A stretch of 12,248 nt of DNA from Gammaproteobacteria bacterium (GCA_024276775.1 JAJRWO010000134.1:1-12248); one strand, 5' to 3'; positions 1 through 7,342 are shown, counted from the first letter of the stretch. Translations and numbers: made by a program. Notes: generated by a model from the sequence alone, not told the origin.

Positions 1-78
1 CGGGAGAACGCCGATGCAAACTCTCATCGACGGAAAATCAATCTGGAAGGAAAAGTTATTAAACTAAACTTAACCTGA
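1..78 (+). CDS. C-terminal end of an IS transposase (partial)
   Basis: An open frame enters from the left edge and ends with TGA at 76-78. It gives 25 residues rich in basic and polar residues, ending KVIKLNLT. The stop lies 26 bases before a 28-bp terminal inverted repeat that recurs, inverted, at 12112-12139 ahead of a start codon. I infer that this is the tail of a transposase on the + strand. Too little protein is present to name the IS family, and no catalytic DDE residue lies in the window. Confidence 0.6.
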   Translation, partial: RENADANSHRRKINLEGKVIKLNLT

Positions 79-82
79 CAGT

Positions 83-106
83 CAGTTGCTGAAAAACGGG
101 CAACTG
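83..106. repeat. Subterminal hairpin in the left IS
   Basis: CAGTTGC (83-89) and GCAACTG (100-106) form a 7-bp stem with a 10-base loop just after the transposase stop. An alternative pairing of CTGACAG (75-81) with CTGTCAG (104-110) is also possible and would include the first bases of the terminal repeat. No T-run follows, so it is not a convincing intrinsic terminator. Confidence 0.4.
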
Positions 107-131
107 TCAGATCAAGTCTGAATTTCTACAC

Positions 132-138
132 GTTAGGC
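132..138 (+). other. attC core (R') at the start of cassette 1
   Basis: GTTAGGC fits the integron core consensus GTTRRRY exactly and sits directly against the IS end. It marks the left boundary of the first + oriented cassette. The rest of that attC is missing here, so the IS either inserted at the core or replaced the neighbouring cassette. The matching R'' of this cassette is GCCCTAAC at 714-721. Confidence 0.6.
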
Positions 139-141
139 TAA

Positions 142-411
142 TTAAAATTGATCGTAATGCCCGCCAATAGCAAAGATATAAATGTAGTCTTTATCATACT
201 TATAAATAACGCGGTCTTTCTGGCTTATGCGACGAGACCACAAGCCAGAGAGGTTATGTTTTAATGGCTCAGGTTTTCCAGTTCCAGTACGTGGATCATC
301 ACGGAGCATTTCTTTCAATAAACGGCAAAGCACCTTGTGTAGCTTTTTGTCCTTTAGCCTAAGTTTCTCAAATGCAGCCCAGGTATTACCCTCAAATACC
401 AGTGATCTCAT
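142..411 (-). CDS. yoeB: YoeB/Txe family mRNA-cleaving toxin
   Basis: An 89-residue protein with the YoeB layout: short basic N-terminal half, then the signature GKPEPLKHNLSGLWSRRI at residues 45-62 and a C-terminal HYDQF. YoeB is a RelE-fold endoribonuclease that cleaves mRNA in the ribosomal A site and is held inactive by YefM. By alignment from memory, the family's catalytic Glu, Arg, His and Tyr correspond to E48, R67, H85 and Y86, all present. Length is close to E. coli YoeB (84 residues). The gene starts inside the 3' end of its antitoxin (20-base overlap) and is therefore co-translated. It is read opposite to the direction of the attC at 714-809, so the cassette carries its gene inverted and needs its own promoter, which is visible at 700-728. 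Confidence 0.93.
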   Translation of the reverse strand: MRSLVFEGNTWAAFEKLRLKDKKLHKVLCRLLKEMLRDDPRTGTGKPEPLKHNLSGLWSRRISQKDRVIYKYDKDYIYIFAIGGHYDQF

Positions 412-664
412 CTAGCTCCTCTGCTGTAGGTTTATCTCCTTTGCCCTTTGCATTCGTAGCGGCCGAGGCTGCAATCTGTTTCATTAAGTCATTGTTTTGT
501 AAAACATATAATGTTTCCTGCTCACGCTCCCAGTCATCCGCACTTAAAACCACAAAATCATCACCGCTTCTGCGTGTAACTTTAAGGGGTAAGTGCTCTG
601 TAACCACCTGTTCCACAAAGGTTTTTAAGTTGTCTCTAAATTTATTTACACTAATAGTATCCAT
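392..664 (-). CDS. yefM: YefM/Phd family antitoxin
   Basis: A 90-residue antitoxin for the YoeB-like toxin encoded immediately downstream. The N-terminal part (DTISVNKFRDNLKTFVEQV, then VTRRSGDDFVVLSADDWE) is the Phd/YefM DNA-binding fold. The C-terminal part is polar and acidic (TAEELDEI), as expected for the flexible tail that wraps the toxin. I place the start at ATG 664 rather than GTG 673, because the purine-rich GGGTGAG stretch lies just upstream of 664 and the fold begins at once. Its stop lies inside the toxin reading frame. The pair should repress its own promoter. TGTAC-like half sites at 688-701 fit the TGTACA-type operators known for YefM, but binding here is inference. Confidence 0.9.
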   Translation of the reverse strand: MDTISVNKFRDNLKTFVEQVVTEHLPLKVTRRSGDDFVVLSADDWEREQETLYVLQNNDLMKQIAASAATNAKGKGDKPTAEELDEITGI

Positions 665-687
665 TTCACTCACCCATACAACGTACT

Positions 688-728
688 GTAACTCCGTACA
701 TAATAGTAGTAAAGCCCTAACAAGTCAA
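688..728 (-). promoter_or_regulatory. Promoter and probable operator of yefM-yoeB
   Basis: On the minus strand a -35 TTGACT (728-723) and a -10 TATTAT (705-700) are separated by exactly 17 bases. Just downstream, around 688-701, are AGTAC and TGTAC half sites resembling YefM operators. The -35 box and most of the spacer lie inside the attC at 714-809, so the recombination site supplies part of the promoter. Confidence 0.6.
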
Positions 729-809
729 TTAACGTTGACCAGTTTTACACGCCGCGCCGCTAACGCGATACTCTGTGTAAAACCGTCAAGTTATCTCAAG
801 CGTTAGGGC
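714..809 (+). other. attC recombination site 1
   Basis: R'' GCCCTAAC (714-721) and R' GTTAGGGC (802-809) are perfect complements. Inside them GTTTTACAC (742-750) pairs perfectly with GTGTAAAAC (775-783), and further TTGAC/GTCAA pairing carries a bulge. This single-strand fold, with complementary outer cores and an unpaired end, is the hallmark of integron attC sites. The orientation is +, opposite to yefM-yoeB. It closes cassette 1 and opens cassette 2. Confidence 0.85.
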
Positions 810-830
810 TCAGAATCAGAAGGATCGATA

Positions 831-1421
831 ATGACAAGAGATATAAGAATTTGTTTTGTTGGTGATTCATTGGTTAATGGCACAGGCGATGAAACGGCTC
901 TTGGATGGGGCGGGAGATTATGCGCTGCTGCGAATGCAAGTGGTACAGCAGTTACTTATTACAACCTTGGTATCCGCCGTAATACAAGTAAAGATATTCT
1001 ATTTAGATGGGAAAAAGAATGTTCTCTTCGGTTACCGGACTCATGCGATGGTCGTGTGGTCATTTCATGTGGTGTAAATGATACGGTAACTGAGAATGGC
1101 AGGGTTCGCGTAACGCTAGAGGAATCTCTCGAAAATATACGAAATATTCTTGAAGGAGCCAAAAAATACAATGTGATATTGGTCGGCCCGCCACCAATAG
1201 ATGACGACGAACAAAATACAAGAATTAAAGCTATTTCAGACGCGTATGAACAGGAGGCTAATTTGTTAAATGTACCATTCATTGAGCTTTATTCCTCACT
1301 TATTATGGATAACGAATACAAGAAAGAAATAATAGAAAACGACGGAGCGCATCCACAGAGTAAAGGCTATTCAAAAATTGCAAATATTATAGGCTCATCA
1401 CCGAGTTGGTGGTTTGATTAG
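831..1421 (+). CDS. GDSL/SGNH family hydrolase (cassette gene)
   Basis: A 196-residue protein with the four SGNH blocks in order: GDS with the nucleophile Ser13 in VGDSLVNG; Gly47 in YYNLGI; Asn83 in SCGVND; and the catalytic pair Asp171 and His174 in NDGAHPQSKGY. Proteins of this fold hydrolyse ester or acetyl groups on lipids, sugars or small molecules. The substrate cannot be told from sequence. There is no signal peptide, so it is probably cytoplasmic. The start is supported by AGAAGG at 818-823, seven bases before ATG. The gene lies in the same direction as its attC (1430-1503), the usual arrangement for cassettes. It is AT-rich compared with the exporter genes. Such cassette hydrolases usually have no assigned role. 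Confidence 0.85.
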   Translation: MTRDIRICFVGDSLVNGTGDETALGWGGRLCAAANASGTAVTYYNLGIRRNTSKDILFRWEKECSLRLPDSCDGRVVISCGVNDTVTENGRVRVTLEESLENIRNILEGAKKYNVILVGPPPIDDDEQNTRIKAISDAYEQEANLLNVPFIELYSSLIMDNEYKKEIIENDGAHPQSKGYSKIANIIGSSPSWWFD

Positions 1422-1429
1422 CTGTAGTA

Positions 1430-1503
1430 GCCCATACAAGGCGCTGCACTCGGATGGCAATTCCGCTGCGCTCTATTTGCGCTCGTGAGTTTGGTCGTTA
1501 AAT
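1430..1503 (+). other. attC recombination site 2 (altered R'')
   Basis: The site starts nine bases after the hydrolase stop. GCCCATAC (1430-1437) is followed by the AAGGCGCTGCACTCGG pattern and a GC-rich middle seen in many attC sites. It ends with R' GTTAAAT (1497-1503), which fits GTTRRRY. The R'' should mirror the cassette's own start (GTTAGGGC, expected GCCCTAAC) but reads GCCCATAC, so the conserved AAC is TAC. The overall pattern is recognised from general knowledge of attC sites; the internal pairing is imperfect. Confidence 0.7.
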
Positions 1504-1615
1504 AAACTCATGAAACTTCCAACTATAATTATCGTTATTCTAGCGCCAGAATTTTTAACGGTTCCAACCATTCTTGTGTCAAGCTTGGACCGTTTCTCTT
1601 GTGATGGCCTGCCCA

Positions 1616-1993
1616 ATGTTCTATCGAGTGCTCGCTGACTTTGTCGTCTTCGCCCATTTTGCGTTTATTCTCTTTGTACTCTTCGGGGGGCTGCTCGCCT
1701 TTCGCTGGCGCTGGATGCCATGGGTTCATCTTCCCGCGGCGGTTTGGGGCACGGCCGTTGAATTCTTTGCTTGGCGCTGCCCCCTTACGCCGCTAGAGAA
1801 TGCAATGCGGCGCGCAAGCGGCGCAGCAGAATACTCAGGCGGTTTCGTCGAGCACTACATTCTGCCTCTAATCTACCCTGAGGGTCTCACGGCAGGGTGG
1901 CAGCTCCTCCTGGGATTTATTGTCATTGCACTCAACTTGGCAATATATTTTTTGCTATGGCGTCGGATACGCGCACGAAAAGCTCGCGGATAG
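1616..1993 (+). CDS. DUF2784 family membrane protein
   Basis: A 125-residue protein matching the DUF2784 pattern: LADFVVFAHFAFILFVLFGG near the N-terminus, then WRCPLTPLEN, then GGFVEHYILPLIYPEGL, with a last hydrophobic segment and a basic tail (RRIRARKARG). About four membrane segments are visible. Its function is unknown; such genes are often found singly in proteobacterial chromosomes. I chose ATG 1616 because the family begins close to the first hydrophobic segment. ATG 1604 and the upstream TTG 1574 are alternatives, and none has a clear ribosome binding site. It follows the core GTTAAAT at 1497, so it could be the gene of a third cassette, but no attC is recognisable after its stop. 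The cassette status is therefore open. Confidence 0.85.
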   Translation: MFYRVLADFVVFAHFAFILFVLFGGLLAFRWRWMPWVHLPAAVWGTAVEFFAWRCPLTPLENAMRRASGAAEYSGGFVEHYILPLIYPEGLTAGWQLLLGFIVIALNLAIYFLLWRRIRARKARG

Positions 1994-2316
1994 CAGACGG
2001 GCCTGCACACAAAAGTTCTTGGCTGCTTCCATTGCTTGGGGTTCAAGTTTAAGTGCAACGCTGGCCTACGCTGCGACTGTGGTGTCAACTCCTGATTAAA
2101 AGCCAATAAACCCGTTCGCATTGCTCTCTGACCGTGGCATTAAGTGACCTTACCCCTGAATATAAACTATTCGTTCGATGGGATTTAGACTCTACTATCA
2201 TGCCGGAGTATTGCCGCTCTTTCGGTTATCCTCTCATGTCGTAGCAGCGTGTTTTAGCGGCAGAATGATGTTGTCCGGGTTAAGCTAGAATAAAAAGTAA
2301 CAATGGAGTGGTGGAC
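1994..2316. other. Intergenic stretch without a recognisable gene
   Basis: About 320 bases separate the DUF2784 gene from the exporter operon. I find no open frame with a plausible start, no attC cores, and no strong terminator. The exporter promoter must lie here, but no box pair with good spacing stands out. The junction between cassette DNA and the core probably falls in this stretch. Confidence 0.5.
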
Positions 2317-3351
2317 ATGCAGAAAAAAACCGTTTTCCTTGTGATCGTGCCACTGGCGCTGGCGGCCACTGCTATCGCTGTGTTCTTGTCACAGTCTCAG
2401 CACCAACAGGGCGATGCTCAGACCTTGCACCTTTACGGTAATGTCGCTATTCGCGAGGCGCAGCTGGCCTTCAATAGCAGTGAACATATTGCTGAAATCC
2501 ACGTGCAGGAAGGCGATCATGTCAGCAAAGGGCAGTTGCTGGCCCATCTGCACACCGAGCTGCTCGAAGCGCAGCGTGACGAAGTGCAGGCGGTCTTGCT
2601 CGCCCAGCAACAGATGGTGGCAAAGCTGGAGGCGGGCAGCCGCCCGCAAGAGATCCGCAAGGGGCAGGCTGAACTGAAAGCCGCTCGGGCCACGGCAAAG
2701 GCGGTCGCGGACAGCTACGCGCGCAAGGCGCAGCTGTTGGAGCGCAAGCTGGCCTCGCCCGAAGACGTGGAGAATACACGTTCTCTAGCCGATGCCGCCG
2801 CTGCCCGGATGGAGGCGGCGCAACAGGCGCTGGCATTGTTGCAGGCCGGCCCGCGCAAGGAAGACATTGCCATGGCCCGGGCCCAACTCGTCGCGCGTGA
2901 GGCCGGGCTGGTACTGGCCCAGCAGCGGCTGGAAGATGCCAATCTCTATGCGCCGGCCGATGGCATTATTCGTAATCGCATTCTGGAGCCTGGCGCTATG
3001 GCGTTTCCGCAGACACCGGTATTGACCCTGGCCTTTATCAACCCGGTTTGGGTACGCGCCTATCTGCCGGAACCGGCGCTGGGGCAAGTGGCCCTGGGTG
3101 CTAAAGCGCTTATTCATACCGACAGTTACCCGGACAAGGTTTACCAGGGCTGGGTCGGTTACATCTCTCCCAGCGCTGAATTTACGCCTAAAAATGTGCA
3201 GACTCCGGAGCTGCGTACGCGGCTGGTCTACTCGGTGAGAATCTATGCCTGCAACCCTCAGGGGGAGCTGCGCCTGGGCATGCCGGTCACGGTCACTATT
3301 GCGCTTGACCAGGCATTGTCTAACACCACTGCCAACCGCTGCGAGCCATAG
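2317..3351 (+). CDS. ybhG: HlyD-family membrane fusion protein of a YbhGFSR-type exporter
   Basis: A 344-residue periplasmic adaptor that should bridge the ABC permeases to an outer-membrane channel. A hydrophobic anchor lies at residues 5-25. The first half of the barrel-sandwich domain is at about 57-79 (EIHVQEGDHVSKGQLLAHL). A long Ala/Gln/Glu/Arg-rich coiled-coil hairpin spans about 82-208. The second half-motif YAPADGIIRNRILEPG is at 211-226, followed by a beta-barrel with the conserved SPSAEFTPKNVQTPELRTR (284-302). That last stretch is typical of the YbhG/HlyD group. I chose ATG 2317 over GTG 2308 because GGAG at 2305-2308 lies eight bases upstream of it. No TolC-like partner is encoded nearby, so a host channel is presumed. 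It is the first gene of a four-gene operon whose order matches E. coli ybhGFSR. No CecR-type regulator gene precedes it. Confidence 0.92.
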   Translation: MQKKTVFLVIVPLALAATAIAVFLSQSQHQQGDAQTLHLYGNVAIREAQLAFNSSEHIAEIHVQEGDHVSKGQLLAHLHTELLEAQRDEVQAVLLAQQQMVAKLEAGSRPQEIRKGQAELKAARATAKAVADSYARKAQLLERKLASPEDVENTRSLADAAAARMEAAQQALALLQAGPRKEDIAMARAQLVAREAGLVLAQQRLEDANLYAPADGIIRNRILEPGAMAFPQTPVLTLAFINPVWVRAYLPEPALGQVALGAKALIHTDSYPDKVYQGWVGYISPSAEFTPKNVQTPELRTRLVYSVRIYACNPQGELRLGMPVTVTIALDQALSNTTANRCEP

Positions 3352-3353
3352 CA

Positions 3354-5105
3354 GTGAACGCTGCTGCGCTCACATTTTCGGTCGTCAGCAAGACCTTTCG
3401 TAGTGAAGGGCGACAGGTGCAAGCGCTGGCGCAAGTGAGTTTCGCTATTCAGCCGGGCCGGGTGACGGGCCTGATTGGCCCAGACGGGGCCGGCAAGACG
3501 ACGCTGATGCGCCTCGTCGCTGGTCTGCTACTGCCGGATACAGGCGCAATCAGTGTGCTGGGCCTCGACACTCGCGCCAGGCCGCTGGCGGTGCAGTCCT
3601 GCATTGGCTATATGCCTCAGCGCTTCGGCCTCTACGAAGATCTCAGTGTGCAGGAAAATCTCGATCTCTACGCCGACCTGCAAGGCGTAGCCCTGACACA
3701 ACGTCCTGCCCGTTATGCGCAGCTGATGCGGATGACCGGTCTGGATCCGTTTACCCGGCGCTTGGCGGGACGTCTTTCCGGCGGCATGAAACAGAAGTTG
3801 GGCCTGGCCTGCGCCCTGCTGCGTGCGCCGCAGCTGTTGGTGCTGGATGAACCTACCGTCGGCGTTGATCCGGTCTCGCGCCGCGAGCTGTGGCAGATCG
3901 TCTATCGTCAGGTGCAGGAGACGGGCATGAGTGTGCTGCTCAGTACCGCCTATCTGGATGAGGCGGAACGCTGTGATGAGGTGATTCTGCTTCACCAGGG
4001 TAAATTGCTGGGTCAGGGTGAGCCGGCGCAATTCAGCCGCTCGGTGGCAGGGCGCACCTTTCAGGTCAGTGCCAAAGGCATGAGTCATCGTCGTTTGCAG
4101 GCACAGTTGAGCCGCGCCCCAGGCGTACTGGATGCCCTGAGCGAAGGCGAGACAGTGCGCCTGGTGATGACAGCGCCCGTTGCTCCGACGGCTGAAGCAC
4201 TGTTGCCGGGCCAGGCCGGTGTCGACATCGTGCCAGTGGCACCGCGTTTTGAAGATGCCTTTGTCGCACGTTTGAAAAAGCATCGATCTGAAGGCGAGAC
4301 AAGGCTTTCAATAGCGTTGAAAAACAATACTGGTGATCGTGATGTGGTGATCCGGGTAGACAAGCTGCAGCGTCGTTTCGGTGATTTCATCGCGGTCAAT
4401 AATGTCAGCTTCAGTGTCCGCAGGGGTGAAATCTTCGGTCTGCTGGGAGCCAATGGCGCCGGCAAGTCCACCACCTTTCGTATGCTCTGCGGTCTGTTAC
4501 CTGCCAGCGGCGGCGAACTGGCCGTAGCCGGTCATGATCTGCGCCGTGCCGCCGCGACGGCGCGTGGCCGCATTGGCTACATGGCGCAGAAGTTTTCGCT
4601 CTATACGAATCTGTCGGTGATACAGAATCTACGTTTTTTCTCCAGCGCCTACGGCCTACGCGGAAAACAGCAAAAAGCGCGTTTGGACTGGGCGCTGACC
4701 ACCTTCGAGCTGGGGCCGTTGCGCAACGCCAATGCCGGTGATTTAGCCTTGGGCTACAAACAACGCTTGTCTTTCGCCGCGACGCTGATGCACGAACCGG
4801 AGATTCTGTTTCTCGATGAGCCCACCTCCGGTGTCGATCCTCTCGCGCGGCGGGAATTCTGGGCGCGCACCAACGCATTGGCCGAAGCCGGGGTGACGGT
4901 GCTGGTGACGACGCATTTCATGGAAGAAGCCAATTACTGCGACCGGCTGGTGATTATGGCTGAAGGCGAAGTGCTGGCCGAAGGCACGCCGTTGCAGATG
5001 AAGACGCGCGCGCGCAGCGCAAAAAACCCTGATCCGACCATGGAGGATGCCTTTATACAACTGATCGAACAGCGACAGGGCAAGACAGCGGACGTGGCGG
5101 CATGA
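3354..5105 (+). CDS. ybhF: Double ATP-binding subunit of the YbhGFSR-type ABC exporter
   Basis: A 583-residue fusion of two nucleotide-binding domains, close to E. coli YbhF in length. NBD1 has Walker A GPDGAGKTT (42-50), signature LSGGM (141-145), Walker B LLVLDE (161-166) and STAYLDE where the H-loop should be: Ala199 replaces the usual histidine. NBD2 has Walker A GANGAGKST (365-373), an unusual signature LALGY (464-468), Walker B ILFLDE (484-489) and an intact H-loop His521. In a head-to-tail dimer the missing histidine and the odd signature fall in the same composite site. One site should therefore be degenerate and the other (NBD2 Walker plus NBD1 signature) competent. From memory E. 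coli YbhF has similar deviations. GTG 3354 starts two bases after ybhG ends, with no clear Shine-Dalgarno, so translational coupling is likely. Family members export drugs or cations; the substrate here is unknown. Confidence 0.93.
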   Translation: MNAAALTFSVVSKTFRSEGRQVQALAQVSFAIQPGRVTGLIGPDGAGKTTLMRLVAGLLLPDTGAISVLGLDTRARPLAVQSCIGYMPQRFGLYEDLSVQENLDLYADLQGVALTQRPARYAQLMRMTGLDPFTRRLAGRLSGGMKQKLGLACALLRAPQLLVLDEPTVGVDPVSRRELWQIVYRQVQETGMSVLLSTAYLDEAERCDEVILLHQGKLLGQGEPAQFSRSVAGRTFQVSAKGMSHRRLQAQLSRAPGVLDALSEGETVRLVMTAPVAPTAEALLPGQAGVDIVPVAPRFEDAFVARLKKHRSEGETRLSIALKNNTGDRDVVIRVDKLQRRFGDFIAVNNVSFSVRRGEIFGLLGANGAGKSTTFRMLCGLLPASGGELAVAGHDLRRAAATARGRIGYMAQKFSLYTNLSVIQNLRFFSSAYGLRGKQQKARLDWALTTFELGPLRNANAGDLALGYKQRLSFAATLMHEPEILFLDEPTSGVDPLARREFWARTNALAEAGVTVLVTTHFMEEANYCDRLVIMAEGEVLAEGTPLQMKTRARSAKNPDPTMEDAFIQLIEQRQGKTADVAA

Positions 5106-6226
5106 GCTCGCTGATCACCATGCGCCTGTGGGGCATGATGCGCAAGGAGAGCTTGCAGATTCTGCGTGATCCGTCGAGCATCGCCATTGCTTTTGTAATG
5201 CCGGTGGTATTGCTGTTTCTGTTTGGTTACGGAGTCTCACTGGATGCGAAACATATTCCCATAGGCATTGTCATCGAACAGCCGGATACCGCGACGCAGT
5301 CACTTGCCGGGGCTTTTGAGCGCTCCGAGTTTTTTCGCCCGCTGCACTTCGATGCCATTCAATCTGCGCAGCAGGCACTGGATGAGCGCAAGATCGAGGG
5401 CATCGTCTGGCTGCGCAACAATTTTTCCGCCAGCTTGCTGGCCGGACACGAGGCACCCATTGGCGTGATCATCAATGGTGTGGATTCTAATCAGGCTAAT
5501 ATCACCCAGGGATATATTCAGGGCACCTGGCTGGCCTGGCTGGAGCATTACGCGGCCAGCCGCGGCCAGCCATTAGCCATGCCGGTGAATTTGCAACAAC
5601 GGGTATGGTTCAATGCCGCGCTGTCGAGTCAGTTGTTTTTAGTGCCGGGCTTGATCGCCATCATCATGACCCTGATCGGTTCGCTGCTCACCGCTATGGT
5701 GGTGGCACGTGAATGGGAGCGTGGCACCATGGAGGCACTGATGGTGACGCCATTGCGTAAAAGCGAGCTGCTGGTCGGCAAGCTGGCGCCCTATTTTGTA
5801 TTAGGCATGGGCGGCATGCTGTTCAGTGTCGCCTTGGCAGTATGGCAGTTTGGTGTGCCCCTGCGTGGTTCCTTCTGGCTGCTGCTTGTCAGCTCGGCGC
5901 TGTTCATGCTGGTGGCGCTGGCTATCGGCCTGTTGATTTCCATCGTCTCAAAAAATCAGTTTATGGCGGGGCAGTTGGCCATCATCGTCACCTTTCTGCC
6001 GGCGTTTATCCTGTCCGGTTTTCTGTTTGACATCAATTCCATGCCCGGCTGGACACAAGTCATCACCTATCTGGTACCGGCACGTTATTTCGTCGCTATT
6101 GTGCAAACCTTGTTTCTTGCTGGCGATGTGTGGCCGGTACTACTGACCAATATGGCGGCGCTGTTTATTATGCTGCTGTTCTTTTTCAGCCTGGTGTGGC
6201 GCAAGTTTCGCAAGCGGTTGGACTAG
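5102..6226 (+). CDS. ybhS: ABC-2 type permease, first subunit (YbhS-like)
   Basis: A 374-residue inner-membrane permease. One membrane segment lies near the N-terminus (about 26-45). A large extracytoplasmic domain follows (about 48-175), then five further segments at about 178-201, 229-250, 256-281, 288-309 and 350-366. The ABC-2 hallmark AREWERGTMEALMVTPL (202-218) is the cytoplasmic coupling region. Topology and length match the YbhS/YbhR family of ABC-2 exporters. The start codon overlaps the ybhF stop in an ATGA (5102-5105), which implies coupled translation. It should pair with the downstream permease to form a heterodimeric channel driven by the double ATPase. Confidence 0.92.
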   Translation: MSSLITMRLWGMMRKESLQILRDPSSIAIAFVMPVVLLFLFGYGVSLDAKHIPIGIVIEQPDTATQSLAGAFERSEFFRPLHFDAIQSAQQALDERKIEGIVWLRNNFSASLLAGHEAPIGVIINGVDSNQANITQGYIQGTWLAWLEHYAASRGQPLAMPVNLQQRVWFNAALSSQLFLVPGLIAIIMTLIGSLLTAMVVAREWERGTMEALMVTPLRKSELLVGKLAPYFVLGMGGMLFSVALAVWQFGVPLRGSFWLLLVSSALFMLVALAIGLLISIVSKNQFMAGQLAIIVTFLPAFILSGFLFDINSMPGWTQVITYLVPARYFVAIVQTLFLAGDVWPVLLTNMAALFIMLLFFFSLVWRKFRKRLD

Positions 6227-6229
6227 CTT

Positions 6230-7342
6230 ATGGCTTTCAGACTGATCTTCGCCCTTGCCATCAAGGAATTCCTGGCCTTGTTGCGGGACAAGCGTAGCCG
6301 CTTCGTCATCATCGTTCCGCCCATCGTGCAGCTACTGATATTCAGTTTTGCTGCCACCTACGACATCAATAATGTGCCGGTAGCCATCTATAACGAGGAT
6401 GGCGGTGAGGCCGCACGGGAACTGGTCAGCCGCATCGAGGGCTCGCCAAATTTTCAGGTCATCGCCTATATTGACCGTGACAGTGATGTTGCGCCGCTAA
6501 TCGATAACCGCGAGGTGCTGCTGGTGCTGCACATTGGCCAGCGTTTCAGTGCCAGTCTAATCCAGGGTACGAGTGCGCCATTGCAGGCGATACTGGATGG
6601 CCGCAACTCCAATACGGCGATGATCGCCATGAATTATCTGCGCAGCATAGTACTGGACTACAATCGCAGCTGGCTGGCAGCACAAGGTAAAGGCGGTTCG
6701 CAGGTGAGCTTGCAGACGCGTGCCTGGTATAACGAGAATTTGCAGTCGCGCTGGTTTATTGTGCCTGGCATTGTCGCCTTGCTGACCCTGGTAGTGACCC
6801 TGCTGGTGACGGCACTCTCGGTGGCGCGGGAGCGCGAGGAGGGCACCTTCGATCAGTTGCTGGTGACACCGCTGCGGCCGCTGGAAATCCTTATCGGCAA
6901 GGCCATTCCCGGCATCGTTATTGGTTTGCTGGAAGCTACACTGATTATTGTGCTGATGGTGATACTTTTCGATATCCCCTTGCGCGGTAGTATTGGTGCA
7001 CTGTATCTGGGTATTGTGCTGTTCCTGCTTTCTGCCGTCGGTGTCGGGCTGATGATCTCTGCCATTGCCGCGACGCAGCAGCAGGCGGTGCTGGGTGCCT
7101 TCCTGTTTTTGGTGCCGGCGGTCATCCTTTCCGGTTTCTCCACGCCCATCGCCAACATGCCGCAGTTGGTGCAATGGCTAACCTATCTCAATCCGTTGCG
7201 CTATTTCCTGATTATCGTGCGTGGCGTTGCACTGGAAGGCAATAGTTATGCGCTGCTCGTTCACCAGTATTGGCCGATGGTGGTCATCGCCAGCATCACG
7301 CTGGCTCTGGCCGGCTGGCTGTTCCGGCGCCGTATGTTTTGA
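6230..7342 (+). CDS. ybhR: ABC-2 type permease, second subunit (YbhR-like)
   Basis: A 370-residue paralogue of the preceding permease with the same plan: N-terminal segment at about 25-43, a soluble extracytoplasmic domain to about 172, then five hydrophobic segments. The coupling motif SVAREREEGTFDQLLVTPLR is at 197-216. LSGFSTPIANMPQ near residue 300 mirrors LSGFLFDINSMPG of its partner. It begins three bases after the ybhS stop with only a weak ribosome binding site, so it is the last gene of the coupled operon. The C-terminus ends in the basic RRRMF, as expected for a cytoplasmic end. No intrinsic terminator is obvious after the stop. Confidence 0.92.
   Translation: MAFRLIFALAIKEFLALLRDKRSRFVIIVPPIVQLLIFSFAATYDINNVPVAIYNEDGGEAARELVSRIEGSPNFQVIAYIDRDSDVAPLIDNREVLLVLHIGQRFSASLIQGTSAPLQAILDGRNSNTAMIAMNYLRSIVLDYNRSWLAAQGKGGSQVSLQTRAWYNENLQSRWFIVPGIVALLTLVVTLLVTALSVAREREEGTFDQLLVTPLRPLEILIGKAIPGIVIGLLEATLIIVLMVILFDIPLRGSIGALYLGIVLFLLSAVGVGLMISAIAATQQQAVLGAFLFLVPAVILSGFSTPIANMPQLVQWLTYLNPLRYFLIIVRGVALEGNSYALLVHQYWPMVVIASITLALAGWLFRRRMF

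Larger units (their letters stand above)
1..131 (+). mobile_element. Right (3') end of an insertion sequence
   Basis: The segment contains a transposase tail (stop at 78), a hairpin with 7-bp arms (83-89 with 100-106), and a terminal repeat at 104-131 ending TTTCTACAC. The reverse complement of 104-131 matches 12112-12139 at 24 of 28 positions by eye, so a related element starts at the other end of the window in the same orientation. The IS tip directly abuts an attC-type core, GTTAGGC at 132-138. The family is not identified and the target duplication lies outside the window. Confidence 0.75.

Noticed and set aside
1..131. Assignment of the flanking IS to the IS1111 group because it sits at attC
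   Set aside because: IS1111-type elements have short subterminal repeats, whereas this element has a clear 28-bp terminal repeat. The 25-residue tail shows no match I can name.
372..806. Plus-strand frame of 144 residues opposite yefM-yoeB
   Set aside because: It is antisense to two clear toxin-antitoxin genes and runs through the attC site.
713..810. Possibility that repeated hairpins in the window form a CRISPR array
   Set aside because: The repeats differ from each other, occur singly behind genes and fold as attC sites. No regular spacer pattern exists.
1510..1638. Small plus-strand frame starting MKLPTIIIVILAPEF
   Set aside because: It overlaps the DUF2784 start in another frame and lacks a ribosome binding site. 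The hydrophobic start alone is weak evidence.
2122..2316. Possible TetR-type operator upstream of the exporter
   Set aside because: No convincing palindrome or well-spaced promoter pair could be found by eye in this stretch.
3528..4283. Long minus-strand open frame of 251 residues inside ybhF
   Set aside because: It is antisense to a well-supported ATPase with all motifs in place, and its composition (many His, Gln, Arg) is typical of a GC-rich shadow frame.
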